From the IMG/VR virus record IMGVR_UViG_3300043772_000837, positions 1-59,223 of that record: a DNA stretch of 59,223 bases. One strand, given 5' to 3'. This stretch comes from a virus. Below are positions 27,765 through 37,732 of this stretch, one piece after another; position 1 is the stretch's first letter, and each line of letters opens with the position of its first letter. The notes below the pieces were generated by a model, which was not told the origin of the DNA, ran no database searches, and saw only the letters and a list, made by a program, of their open reading frames with translations. A program made the translations under genes and the position numbers.

Positions 27765-29936
27765 TTAGACTATGTCTTTTACAATATATCCTTGAGATTC
27801 ATACCATTTAATTTCTTTAGGAGTTAATTCTAGTTCTATATAATTATTAGTCATCCCACCTTTTTTCATAATAGGTTCTTTATTAAATGCAGCATTAGCT
27901 CCTTTTAAAGGAGTAGTTACTTTATTTAATTTTGGCACTAATCCAATTAAACCATCACCTAATTGTTCATTACTAGCATTTTCAGAAACATCAACAATAT
28001 CATTTACTCTATTACCAATATTTTCTAATTTTCCCATTTTAGAACCCACATTTGATAAACTTTTTGCACTTTTAAGAGCTCCTGCACCCATAGCTGCTAA
28101 TTCAGCAACATCAGCTACCATACCTAAATAATTACCTTCTTTATTATGCTGATATGCACTAGCTCCTGTATTACCTGGATTAATTGTATTTACAACATTA
28201 TTTAACATATTATCATTTGCACCTGATGCTTGATTATAAAAAGATTGTGTTTCAGGATTAGTATTATCTCTTCTATTCATTCCTTGCCATAACATAGGAG
28301 CTTTACCTTCAATAAGATTAGAGCCTACTAATACAGGATCAGTAATAGTTGAATGTATAAAACTTGCAGTTTTTTCTAAAGGACTAGCTTTATCATAAGC
28401 TTTTTGTTCTTTGTCTATAAGATATTGATATTCTTGTTTATTAATAGAATTCATAATGTTAGGGTTCTGTTGAACTTTTTCTAACATAGCTTCATTTAAT
28501 GTTTTACTATCATCATAGTTATCTCCTAAATATCTACTAGCAGCACCTGTATTGACTAAATGTTGTGCTAAAGCTTTTTGTTCATTTCTGTTAGCTAATA
28601 CAGGTTTTGCTACAGGAGTTTGCATTAAAGGTTTTACAACATTTGTATTATCAGCAGGAGTTATATTAAATTGAGGATTTTGAATACCTTGATTATAATA
28701 ATCAGTCTGCATAAACTCTTTACGAGACATTGGTTTTATTGGCTTAACAGTTTTATTATACTCTTTACCATCAGCACCTTTAACTTTTATATATGTCGTA
28801 CCATCAGGTTTAGTAAATTTTGTTGTTGTACTACCTTCTTTATTAGTATATGATTTTGTATTTTGTCCTAATTGTGCATGTACTAATCCTTGACCACCAC
28901 ATTTATGACAAGTAGTAATATCATCACCACCATCTGCAGCATCCCATTTCCAACCACATTTTTTACATGTTACTTTTTTAGTAAGTAAAGCACCACCTTG
29001 TTTATAACCACCTACTGATGGTACGGATATATCCTGTACAATATAACCACCTTTTCTAAGTTCTTCTATTTCATCATCTGCAAGATCTGTTTCTATATAA
29101 CCACCGTCTTTAAAATTATAAGTTAAACCAACATTTGCATTTGCATTATTTTTAATATTTTTTAATGGAGAGTTTGCATTAATATTAATTCCTAAACCAT
29201 TTTTAAATTGTTTATTATAATTAACACCAACATTATAATTAGGGTCATTTTCTTCAGAAAAAGATCCACTGCCTAATAATTCTAAATTACCATATTTTTT
29301 TAAATTTTTTTTATAAGTAGCATTAACATTTAAATTTTTAGAATAATTTTTTAAATTTTCTACAGGTACTGTTGATGAAGCATTAATATTAAAATTACCT
29401 TTATTATAATTTACAGATGGATTAACTACAGCACCCATGTCAGGTGAAGCACTTAATCTTGTTGAAAAACCACCATCTTGATAATTAGCATTAGGGTCAA
29501 ATACTTTACCTTTTTTAGATTTAGTTTTTTTAGATAAAATATGTTCAGTAAATAATTTATTTGTAGCATCTAAACTTCTACTATAAGCTTTACTTAATAC
29601 ACCTTTTTTAGATGGCTTAGGCATTTTAGGTAATCTAAGTACACCACCTTTTTTCATCTGTGGACTTTCATCTACATAGTCTGCATCTGGAAACTCATAA
29701 TCTTTACCTGATTCCATCATAACACCGGGTCCTACATTTGGTTGTGCAAATACTGGAACTGGTACTCCCTTCATAGTAATCTTAAGAGTATCACCTTTAC
29801 CATTACCAGGGATTCTAGTATCTTGTCCAAGAAATTTCCATTGACCCATTGGATCAGTAATTATATCTTTTGGTTTTGCCGGAGCTTTTGCTTTATCTAA
29901 TTCAGATACAGCTTTGGATAAAACTTTTTTATTCAT
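27765..29936 (-). CDS. K-G-G motif virion protein with zinc ribbon (723 aa)
   Basis: Residues about 20-100 carry a block known from other Bacteroidota phages: DPMGQWKFLGQDTRIPG, LKITMKGVPVPV, MMESGKDYEFP and QMKKGGVLR. A Gly/Asn-rich, strand-like region (about 150-275) is followed by YIETDLADDEIEELRKGGYI and then a zinc ribbon, TCKKCGWKWD and TCHKCGGQG (two CxxC pairs about 15 residues apart). The C-terminus repeats the first module as YIELELTPKEIKWYESQGYI, so the protein holds an internal duplication. The gene starts 27 bases after nothing but overlapping context on the left and ends at a weak hairpin; its start overlaps the muzzle stop as TAATG. Likely a packaged protein. Confidence 0.75.
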   Translation of the reverse strand: MNKKVLSKAVSELDKAKAPAKPKDIITDPMGQWKFLGQDTRIPGNGKGDTLKITMKGVPVPVFAQPNVGPGVMMESGKDYEFPDADYVDESPQMKKGGVLRLPKMPKPSKKGVLSKAYSRSLDATNKLFTEHILSKKTKSKKGKVFDPNANYQDGGFSTRLSASPDMGAVVNPSVNYNKGNFNINASSTVPVENLKNYSKNLNVNATYKKNLKKYGNLELLGSGSFSEENDPNYNVGVNYNKQFKNGLGININANSPLKNIKNNANANVGLTYNFKDGGYIETDLADDEIEELRKGGYIVQDISVPSVGGYKQGGALLTKKVTCKKCGWKWDAADGGDDITTCHKCGGQGLVHAQLGQNTKSYTNKEGSTTTKFTKPDGTTYIKVKGADGKEYNKTVKPIKPMSRKEFMQTDYYNQGIQNPQFNITPADNTNVVKPLMQTPVAKPVLANRNEQKALAQHLVNTGAASRYLGDNYDDSKTLNEAMLEKVQQNPNIMNSINKQEYQYLIDKEQKAYDKASPLEKTASFIHSTITDPVLVGSNLIEGKAPMLWQGMNRRDNTNPETQSFYNQASGANDNMLNNVVNTINPGNTGASAYQHNKEGNYLGMVADVAELAAMGAGALKSAKSLSNVGSKMGKLENIGNRVNDIVDVSENASNEQLGDGLIGLVPKLNKVTTPLKGANAAFNKEPIMKKGGMTNNYIELELTPKEIKWYESQGYIVKDIV

Positions 29937-32900
29937 TATCTTAGAGATAGTTGATTTTTTGTTTCACTTAATTTTAATATCATATTTACATTTCCAGATA
30001 CATCTCTTCTTAGATGTAAAAAGTTTAAGTAATGTCTAAACTTTTTTCTTTGTAATTGAGCTTTATTAATATCTAAGTTATTTGGATTTAATGTTTTAAC
30101 ATATCCGTTAGGTTGAGTTATCCAAATATATTCTTGTGAATAATTTCCTAATAACTCAGTAGTACCTGGTACTAAAGGACCTGTTGGAGGATATGTAGAA
30201 CCAATAGGAAATTCACCTCTATCTTTAGTTATATCCCAAAACTGATTAAATCTATATTTGTTTTCTTCTTTAGAAAATAATATTTCAAATCCTGGTAATG
30301 GTTGAATTGTTGGTTCAACAATAATTGCAGGATTAGGAATAGGATATTGTAAACTTAATGTAATATTATTTTTTGGAAATATATTAAGATTAAGATATCC
30401 AGATACTTGTTCAGAATTAAATACTACAGCTTTATTAAAGTTAAAATCTAACACTTGAAATTGATCAATACAGTTAATAGATGATCTTCTATAACATTCT
30501 AATATGTATTCTACAGATCTTGTAGTAGTAACAGTTTTACCTGTGATAACAGGTAATTCTACTTCAAATGGATAATCAACTCCATAATAATTGCAAAAAT
30601 AATCACAAGCTTCATTATGTTTCCATAATGTATTATTCTTAGTTGTTAAGAATGTAGTCTTAGTAGGTAAAGATAAATCAGGATGCCAATCATGAAAACT
30701 AATCCAAAATTGACTTTTAGGGTCATAACTTAATGTCCATGATGCATCTTCAAATAAAAATTCATCTCCTAATTCATAACGTCCGGTACCATTTAAAGTA
30801 AAGTAATCTCCTCTACCTTTATATTTACCAGTAGTTATCATTGGTATATATTGTACTTGATCTTTATATTCTTCTTTTAATTTAAAGTCTTTTTTAGAAA
30901 AATATAAAACAGAGTTTATATTATCATACATACCCTGACACCCAATACCTGCTACAGGATTATCTTTATATGGATAATTTGGAAAATCTTTTGTTAATTG
31001 ATATGGTAAGAATAAATTAAACCACCACTTTAATCCTGTTTGAGATATTTCTTTTAAACCATCAGCATAGTTAAAAACTTTACCTTGATTCTGAGATATA
31101 TAAAATAATCCAGCTGGTGTAGATACTACACTTAATCTACTTTGAGATGATCCGTATTCATACGGTTTATCTGCATTAGATACTAATTGTTGTGGTTGAC
31201 TAAATAACCCACCATCACCAATAGTAATTTTAGTTCCTAAATCTGTTTGAAGAGTATCTACCCCTTGATACATTAAAGGACTATCATTTTTAAATGTAAT
31301 AAATAAACCTGATTTATTAATTGATTTTACTCCATTAAGTTGAGATCTAAACTCTTTATAATTATTAGGAAGAAATACAAACCAACTATCTTTAAATGAT
31401 TCTTCCTGTTGTTGTAAAGAATAATATAATCTATCTGGGTAATATGTATAACATAAACTAGCTACATTAGGATTATAATATCTACTTTGTAAATTACCTG
31501 CTGAAAAATATTGAGTATAAGCTTTTGCAGCACTTAATGAATAATCATATCTGTACCAGTTACCTGCTGTAATAATTTCAGGTTTCATATTAAACATAGA
31601 TATGTAATCTGTATATCTATACGGATCATAATTTTTTTCAGCTACTGTTAAACCAGGTTCTCTAAAATCTACTAATACATCTGACTCTACAAAGAAATCT
31701 CTTACAGCTGAATTAGCTAAATAAAATTTAGAATCTTTAACTCCTAATATTCCTGGATATGTATCTGGAAAACCTGTTGGTTGATCATTAACATAATCAT
31801 ACTTTCTATTAGGATTTTTATAATAATCTAGATTATAAAAACTAGTAGGTACAGCTCCGGTACCAGGTAATGGACTATTCCAGTTACCAGGTGCTATATC
31901 TGATACTTCATACTTAATACTATTTACATTAAATCTAGGAGAAGGTATCATTTGATGTAAATAGTAATTATATTCAAAACCATTTGGTTGACCATATAGC
32001 CAATCATAGTAATAAAACATTGTATTTTTTTCAGTGTATCTATTTATATAAGTATCTCCTCCAAAAAATATTGGAGACATGCTTAATTTTTTAAATACAA
32101 GATTAGGATTACCTAATGTTAATGTAGGACAATTAATATTAGTTTGTACAGTTTGAAATGTAAACCCATTTAAATTAATTTTTTGTTCACAAGGTGATAT
32201 TACAATTTGTTTAATACCTTGCAGTTGACCATATTGATTTCTTAGTCTTACTTTTATTCCAGCATAATGACTTGCTATAGGTAAACTAAAAGGAATTTCT
32301 TGATTTTCAAAATCTGGTAAATTTGATCCTGTACCATGTTGAACTAAAGTACCTAGTGTAACTAATGATTGGTCTATATTTAATAATTTAGGTCCTTGGT
32401 TTAAATTATTTCCTGTGGTAGTTCTTATTACTACTGTATCAGATCTTTTAAGATTGTTAATACTATAAGAATGGTATGTACCTGATGTGTCTTGAAATCT
32501 AGGAAGTTCTTGAATAGCATCTCTTAAATATAAATTTACATCAGTTTTAAATCTTAATATATCTACAGCCATATTTTCTTTAGTCATGTTACTATAAAAT
32601 CCATGAGCTACAGATTGTAAAGCAAATTGTCTATAAGGTAATAAAGTATATATAATATTTAAAGTAACATCAGCACCTTCAGAAAAATAATATAAAGCTT
32701 GGTTAAGCCCACCAAGTGCTCTAAGAGGTAATGGTAAATAATCTAAATTGGGAACTGTATAAGTATATTCATCTCCTGTTACAGCAACCCCACCTGTTGC
32801 AATCAATGGTGTTAGTGCTGTATCTTTAGCAGTATTGATTCCTGCTAATATAGGTCTAAGACCTGTAACTGCATATGTTAATGCATCTGCAATAGAACCT

Positions 32901-35320
32901 CCACCTGAGTAATATGCTGCAATTGCCGAATCATATGCGGTAGCTGTAGCTTGTCCAGCACTAGCTCCTATAACTTGAGCACTAAAAGGAATAAGTCCTG
33001 TTGGATCTCCAGCTGCATATCCAGGAGAAGTAAATGATGATCCTTTTTTATCATACCTACCAATAAAAGATATGATAGCTTCAGTAATACCACCTAAAAA
33101 CATAACTATTACACTAGCATCAGCTAATAATTTAAACTTAGGATGTTGGTCTGGTTCAATAAACTGTTGAGTAGAAAATCCAGATAAATAACCATAGAGT
33201 TTTAATTCTGTAGTTGATAGATAAGGAGTTCTAAACATAGTATCCGGTGAATGAAAAGTAATAATATCACTTGGTACTTGTTGATTAAGTACGTCATCTT
33301 CATTAGCCGGATCCTGCATTTTAATATAAGGATCATTAAATAAATAATTATGGTCTCCGGATGTTGATGAATATCCTAAAGGTAAAATAGTATTAAAAGG
33401 ATAGTTAGGATATAATCCTTCTCTACCTCTAGCAACTGTTCCTTTTATTGCATAACTTCTCATATTATTTACCATACCTTTGGCAATAATACTTTTGTTC
33501 CCTTCACGAGAACCTTTAAGAATCTCATACCCTACTATACCAGGAATATCATAACCATCATTATCTTTAGGCATTATAATATTTTCAAAGTACACACCCA
33601 TGATTCTTATTTTTAAAGAGTCACCTTGGGTTGCTGCTGAAGGATTAGTTGAAAAATGTACAGTATTATTATTTAAATAATTGTCTGGGAATTTGTGATG
33701 TCTAATAGGGAGACCACATAAGTCATAAGCATTGTTTGGTACGTTACCTACACCTGTCCAACAATGAGCACTAGCATTCCAAATTTCAGCTTGATTGTCA
33801 GGATATATTTCAGTTGATTCCCAATATCCCATATCTCCAGCATCAATAACTTTACCACCATCGGCTAGTATAGTACCAACTAAACCTGGAGTAGGTGCTG
33901 AACTTGCAGTATTATAAACTTCAAATACTTGATCATCTGCAGTTAAACTATTTTGATCTACAAGAACAGATTGTTCTGGAGTTAATGTATTATTAGTTGG
34001 GACTAAAAATGTTCTTGGTGCTCTTCCTGGAATATGATATGATGCAGATTTATCTCCTGTATCATACACCCATCTAATAAAAAATGGTTGAACTTCATCT
34101 CTTAAATAACTTCCTTTATTTCCTCCATTAATATAATAGTCAGCAGGATATTCTACAGAAGCCCATTTAGCTCTAATTAAATTAGCTAATGGTTGATAGT
34201 TAAAATCAAATTTAGATGTAGGCCCTACTCTAAGTAAGTAATTATTTACATCAGCAATTTGATCTGATTTTTCAAATATTGGAGTTTGTAATGGTAATTG
34301 TTCTAATGGTACAGTAATTAAATCTTCTTTAATTTGATCTAATTCAATTTTACTAGTCTTAGTAGAATATATTCCAATTTGTTTAGCTACAGTACCTTGA
34401 TTAATATTTTGTACTACTACTAATATAAATTCACTAAAGTTAACACTATCTGCATTTACTTCAATTAACAATGAACCTTCATTATTATTAGGAGTCCATA
34501 TTTGTTGGACATTACTTTGAGAAAAATAATCTGTAACTTTTTGACCTTTAATACTATAAGCTATAGTTGCAAAATAAGAACCATTTCTTAATGTACCACC
34601 TGATGTACCTAATGTAACATTAAGACATGGAGTTTCCATTAATCTAGCAAGTCTTAGTTTATCACAATTTAAAGATGGTAAATTTTCACAAATAATACAA
34701 CTATTGACAGTTGTGCAATATGTGTCCCATTGAACATTTGGCCAAAGTAATTTATCAGTACCATTAAAATAATAGTTCATATCTGCAGTAGTACCTACCC
34801 ATTGATAATCAGATGATGGCCAAGTTTTTGGATCTCCAATATTAATATATCTATCTGGATTATTACCGTCTGCAAAAAATACTGACCAACTACAATCTTC
34901 ATTTTCTTTAGAAGCTCCGGTAATTAAAAATCTTTTATCAAAACTTAAACAAGCATCTTGTACAATAGGTCTATAAGAACATGACTCTTCTTCTAATAAT
35001 CCAATTTCAGATGAAATAGATTGACCTAATGGATTATGACCAGCAGTAAATATTAACCATTTATCAGAAAATATTTGAATAGCACCAATAATATATTTTT
35101 TAACAACAGTTAATGGCATGGTTGTTCCAGTAATACCACATATAAAGTTAGCTGATTCATTAGACAATGAACCTACGTCACCTTCAATAGTATTATTACT
35201 AGCATTTCTAGCATGAGTCCACATACCTTCTTGTACTAGTGAAGGATCATAATCTTTATTTAATCCTTTATTAAAATTATTAGTTACATTCTGGGATGTA
35301 TTTTGTAAATTCTTTGCCAT
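29936..35320 (-). CDS. Tail muzzle/nozzle protein (1794 aa)
   Basis: The start, FNKGLNKDYDPSLVQEGMWT, then HARNASNNTIEGDVGSLSNE, follows the pattern of tail nozzle proteins (T7 gp12/P22 gp10 type), in which a Gly-rich strand, a 'W-RN' turn and a 'G-lsnE' strand open a beta-propeller-like body. Length and position, just after two ring genes and before the cargo genes, fit the muzzle protein of crAss-like phages, which caps the tail barrel. The rest is beta-rich with many Tyr, Asn and Pro. A Gly/Ala-rich, partly hydrophobic segment (about residues 745-860) is unusual and may line or plug the channel. The stop overlaps the next start as TAATG. Confidence 0.75.
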   Translation of the reverse strand: MAKNLQNTSQNVTNNFNKGLNKDYDPSLVQEGMWTHARNASNNTIEGDVGSLSNESANFICGITGTTMPLTVVKKYIIGAIQIFSDKWLIFTAGHNPLGQSISSEIGLLEEESCSYRPIVQDACLSFDKRFLITGASKENEDCSWSVFFADGNNPDRYINIGDPKTWPSSDYQWVGTTADMNYYFNGTDKLLWPNVQWDTYCTTVNSCIICENLPSLNCDKLRLARLMETPCLNVTLGTSGGTLRNGSYFATIAYSIKGQKVTDYFSQSNVQQIWTPNNNEGSLLIEVNADSVNFSEFILVVVQNINQGTVAKQIGIYSTKTSKIELDQIKEDLITVPLEQLPLQTPIFEKSDQIADVNNYLLRVGPTSKFDFNYQPLANLIRAKWASVEYPADYYINGGNKGSYLRDEVQPFFIRWVYDTGDKSASYHIPGRAPRTFLVPTNNTLTPEQSVLVDQNSLTADDQVFEVYNTASSAPTPGLVGTILADGGKVIDAGDMGYWESTEIYPDNQAEIWNASAHCWTGVGNVPNNAYDLCGLPIRHHKFPDNYLNNNTVHFSTNPSAATQGDSLKIRIMGVYFENIIMPKDNDGYDIPGIVGYEILKGSREGNKSIIAKGMVNNMRSYAIKGTVARGREGLYPNYPFNTILPLGYSSTSGDHNYLFNDPYIKMQDPANEDDVLNQQVPSDIITFHSPDTMFRTPYLSTTELKLYGYLSGFSTQQFIEPDQHPKFKLLADASVIVMFLGGITEAIISFIGRYDKKGSSFTSPGYAAGDPTGLIPFSAQVIGASAGQATATAYDSAIAAYYSGGGSIADALTYAVTGLRPILAGINTAKDTALTPLIATGGVAVTGDEYTYTVPNLDYLPLPLRALGGLNQALYYFSEGADVTLNIIYTLLPYRQFALQSVAHGFYSNMTKENMAVDILRFKTDVNLYLRDAIQELPRFQDTSGTYHSYSINNLKRSDTVVIRTTTGNNLNQGPKLLNIDQSLVTLGTLVQHGTGSNLPDFENQEIPFSLPIASHYAGIKVRLRNQYGQLQGIKQIVISPCEQKINLNGFTFQTVQTNINCPTLTLGNPNLVFKKLSMSPIFFGGDTYINRYTEKNTMFYYYDWLYGQPNGFEYNYYLHQMIPSPRFNVNSIKYEVSDIAPGNWNSPLPGTGAVPTSFYNLDYYKNPNRKYDYVNDQPTGFPDTYPGILGVKDSKFYLANSAVRDFFVESDVLVDFREPGLTVAEKNYDPYRYTDYISMFNMKPEIITAGNWYRYDYSLSAAKAYTQYFSAGNLQSRYYNPNVASLCYTYYPDRLYYSLQQQEESFKDSWFVFLPNNYKEFRSQLNGVKSINKSGLFITFKNDSPLMYQGVDTLQTDLGTKITIGDGGLFSQPQQLVSNADKPYEYGSSQSRLSVVSTPAGLFYISQNQGKVFNYADGLKEISQTGLKWWFNLFLPYQLTKDFPNYPYKDNPVAGIGCQGMYDNINSVLYFSKKDFKLKEEYKDQVQYIPMITTGKYKGRGDYFTLNGTGRYELGDEFLFEDASWTLSYDPKSQFWISFHDWHPDLSLPTKTTFLTTKNNTLWKHNEACDYFCNYYGVDYPFEVELPVITGKTVTTTRSVEYILECYRRSSINCIDQFQVLDFNFNKAVVFNSEQVSGYLNLNIFPKNNITLSLQYPIPNPAIIVEPTIQPLPGFEILFSKEENKYRFNQFWDITKDRGEFPIGSTYPPTGPLVPGTTELLGNYSQEYIWITQPNGYVKTLNPNNLDINKAQLQRKKFRHYLNFLHLRRDVSGNVNMILKLSETKNQLSLR

Positions 35321-35321
35321 A

Positions 35322-36359
35322 TTAAATTACTCTTTTATTTCCAAAACGTCTATAAAAATCATTATCTGGTGCATGTGATTTAAACATGTCATAATATTTA
35401 CTGTATTGTGATCTTCTATTAGTCCACCACAGTTTATACATTTCTTGGAAGTTTGGAGTATTAACTAAAGTTAATGCTTGGTTTCTTGCAGCTTTAACTC
35501 TTTGTTCTACTAGTTGCATTCTTTGTGATACATCCTCACCATTCATATAAAGATTTTCAAGTATTCTTTGTTTTAAAGCATACTCATAATATTCATTAAG
35601 TAAGTCATGATCCGGTACCAATAAGTTACCGTCTTCGTCTTCCATTCCACCTTGATAATTTATATAAACTTTTCCTTCTTCAAAAGTAGTAAATAAAAAT
35701 CCATTTTTTATCCATCCTTGATTACTAGTATTATAATAAAGATTTGGACAATCACATTCAATCTCTTGACTAGATATCATTCTAAAAGGAAGCATGTTTT
35801 TATATGTTCTAATATTAGATGTGCTTACTACTTGTACAAGTTCATATTGTTCACCTTTACAGTTCATAAAGACTCTTGGTTTAATGCAAGTATCACCATA
35901 AGGATTATTAGGGTCATATTCTGTAGGTATAACATTAGTTGGAGGAACATTATCTAAACATGCTGCTGTATGGTTACATGGGTTAGAATTACATGTTCTA
36001 CAATTTACTGTAGGTACAGCACATTGGTCAAATGTACTAGGAAATTCTTTATATGGAATTTCTTGAATATTAGTCCCACCTCTATCATATCCGGTTAATA
36101 CTGTATACTCACCACAGATCATACCGTAATTAAAGGTATAGAAGTCATCTGGTAACTTAACTCTACTATGGCATACTTCTAGTATAGCTTCTCTAGTTTG
36201 ATTGATTCTAAGACCTAAATCATAGTTAAGTTTTTTAGCTAACTTAATTAGAGTTTGTGGTTCAATCATATTCTCTAATGAAAAAGTACTAAAGTCAATT
36301 GATACATCTTCTAAGAGTTGATCAAAAGTTCTGTATTTGAGTGTGTAATTACTATCCAT
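35322..36359 (-). CDS. Tail ring protein (345 aa)
   Basis: One base separates it from the muzzle start, and its own start overlaps the stop of the 221-residue gene as TAATG, so the three are translated as a block. Residues 10-90 are helical (LIKLAKKLNYDLGLRINQTR), then VKLPDDFYTFNYG. A cysteine-rich loop, TVNCRTCNSNPCNHTAAC, is inserted near residues 117-134. The C-terminal part is helical with an aromatic end (YKLWWTNRRSQYSKYYDMF). The position between the presumed ring and muzzle genes fits one of the stacked ring proteins of the crAss-like tail barrel. Confidence 0.6.
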   Translation of the reverse strand: MDSNYTLKYRTFDQLLEDVSIDFSTFSLENMIEPQTLIKLAKKLNYDLGLRINQTREAILEVCHSRVKLPDDFYTFNYGMICGEYTVLTGYDRGGTNIQEIPYKEFPSTFDQCAVPTVNCRTCNSNPCNHTAACLDNVPPTNVIPTEYDPNNPYGDTCIKPRVFMNCKGEQYELVQVVSTSNIRTYKNMLPFRMISSQEIECDCPNLYYNTSNQGWIKNGFLFTTFEEGKVYINYQGGMEDEDGNLLVPDHDLLNEYYEYALKQRILENLYMNGEDVSQRMQLVEQRVKAARNQALTLVNTPNFQEMYKLWWTNRRSQYSKYYDMFKSHAPDNDFYRRFGNKRVI

Positions 36360-37024
36360 TATCTTTGAGCATTTTGACTATCATCCGGACCATTTGTAGG
36401 AACTGATATAGTCATGGTTAATTCTTTAACTACATATTGTTCAACTTCACTAAATAAGTATTCAGGTAAAAAGAATACTTGATCTTGTTTTAATGAGCAA
36501 TCATCTTTAGTTTCACATGTATCTAGTCTACCTTCAAATACTGCTTCTACTCTTACAGCATCCCATTCTAAATTAGGAAAATATAAATAACCATCTAAAA
36601 ACCAAAAGTATTTATTTTTGTTATATCTAAAAGTAGTTGACTTTGTCATTGAACTCCATATACCTGGTTCTGTTCTAAACATTTCTATACTACCATCTAT
36701 TGAAGATGCTGTACGTATAATAGGGCCAAACATACCATTTAGTATTTCAGGTAATTTATCTTTGGATCTTTTAAAGTAACATCCGGAATATACACCAAGA
36801 CATCCAGCATCTATTCTATCTACATCAATCAATTCAATGTATGGTAAAGTAGAAAAGATAGAACTCATCTTCATTAATCTAAATTGATTGTCTTCTCTTT
36901 TAATTAAAGACTTAGCATACTTTAGTAATGAAAAATATATGGTTCTATCAGTTAAAAAAGCATCTTCATTAACTGCTTTTAATGTGTGCCTTACTCTTGA
37001 TATTGCTTCTCCAATTGTTGTCAT
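36359..37024 (-). CDS. Tail ring/adaptor protein (221 aa)
   Basis: The start TIGEAISRVRHTLKAVNEDA, then LTDRTIYFSLLKYAKSLIKR, is typical of head-tail connector or ring proteins in Bacteroidota phages (P22 gp4-like in role). Later blocks, IELIDVDRIDAGCLGVYSGC and FGPIIRTASSIDGS, are conserved in the same set. It overlaps the 193-residue gene by four bases (ATGA). With the 345-residue protein and the muzzle it should build the short tail barrel below the portal. Family call by pattern and position. Confidence 0.65.
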   Translation of the reverse strand: MTTIGEAISRVRHTLKAVNEDAFLTDRTIYFSLLKYAKSLIKREDNQFRLMKMSSIFSTLPYIELIDVDRIDAGCLGVYSGCYFKRSKDKLPEILNGMFGPIIRTASSIDGSIEMFRTEPGIWSSMTKSTTFRYNKNKYFWFLDGYLYFPNLEWDAVRVEAVFEGRLDTCETKDDCSLKQDQVFFLPEYLFSEVEQYVVKELTMTISVPTNGPDDSQNAQR

Positions 37025-37602
37025 AAGTCAAATTCATTATAGTTTTTTAAAGCTTTAGTAGTTTCCTTAGCTTTTATATCTTTATAGTAAGCTTTACTAT
37101 AATTCATATTTATTTTTTTTGTTGGATCTACTGCTACATACATGTTCCAGTTTTCAGGATAAGTCTTAGCTACTTTTCTTTTAAAATTTCTACAAGCTAC
37201 AAAACTCCAAAACTCTCTATTCTTCATTTTGTGTTTTAATGCATAACTAGTAAAAAATATTTTAGCTAACTTACCATCTGAATCCCAGTTTTGATTTATA
37301 ACTGTTACTCCATATTTTTGTGACTTAGCAAAGTCAATATTTCTTTTTTTACTTTGTTGGCAAGTACCTATAAATATCCAACCAATAGATTCAGGTAATT
37401 GCACACCATCTCTTGTTTCAATAACTGTATTATATATTGTTTCATTAAATTGTTTTATTATAGCTCTTATAGTAATGTTATCTAAGTTTTTATACTTTGG
37501 GTATTTTTTTCTAAAATTATTACAAAACTCTTTGTTTAAAACATTATATACTTCAGGTCTATAACGTGGTCCTTTTACATCTGGTGCTTTACATTCTTTC
37601 AT
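37021..37602 (-). CDS. Conserved phage protein of unknown function (193 aa), weak IHF/HU resemblance
   Basis: The middle of the protein, IRAIIKQFNETIYNTVIETR then DGVQLPESIGWIFIGTC, echoes the helix-plus-beta start of HU/IHF proteins ('G-v-Lp-fG-f'), and some crAss-like genomes have an IHF-like gene among the tail genes. The C-terminal half (DGKLAKIFFTSYALKH, EFWSFVACRNFKRKVAK, WNMY) is a separate conserved basic block. It is the first gene after a strong terminator, so it may head the ring-muzzle unit. I am confident it is a real conserved gene; the DNA-binding idea is weak. Confidence 0.6.
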   Translation of the reverse strand: MKECKAPDVKGPRYRPEVYNVLNKEFCNNFRKKYPKYKNLDNITIRAIIKQFNETIYNTVIETRDGVQLPESIGWIFIGTCQQSKKRNIDFAKSQKYGVTVINQNWDSDGKLAKIFFTSYALKHKMKNREFWSFVACRNFKRKVAKTYPENWNMYVAVDPTKKINMNYSKAYYKDIKAKETTKALKNYNEFDL

Positions 37603-37659
37603 ACTATTACTATTAATATACTAAAAATTACTGTATTTAACAAATGTAAAGATAGTATA

Positions 37660-37695
37660 AAAACAAAACCCCTACAAGTGCAGGGGCTTTGCTTT
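37660..37695 (-). terminator. GC-rich hairpin terminator in the 130-base gap
   Basis: CCCCT and AGGGG form the core of the stem, which extends through a mismatch into ACA/TGT-type pairs inside and AAAC/GTTT pairs outside. On the minus strand it is followed by TTTTGTTTTT. The plus strand side is also T-rich, so it may work in both directions. It separates the appendage genes from the ring-muzzle genes. Confidence 0.75.
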
Positions 37696-37732
37696 GTTGT
37701 CACAGAAACCAACAAACTGTAACTTAATATTT

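Noticed and set aside
37021-37602. A firm IHF/HU annotation for the 193-residue gene
   Set aside because: Only about 35 residues resemble the HU/IHF start; the DNA-binding arm with its Pro tip cannot be seen.
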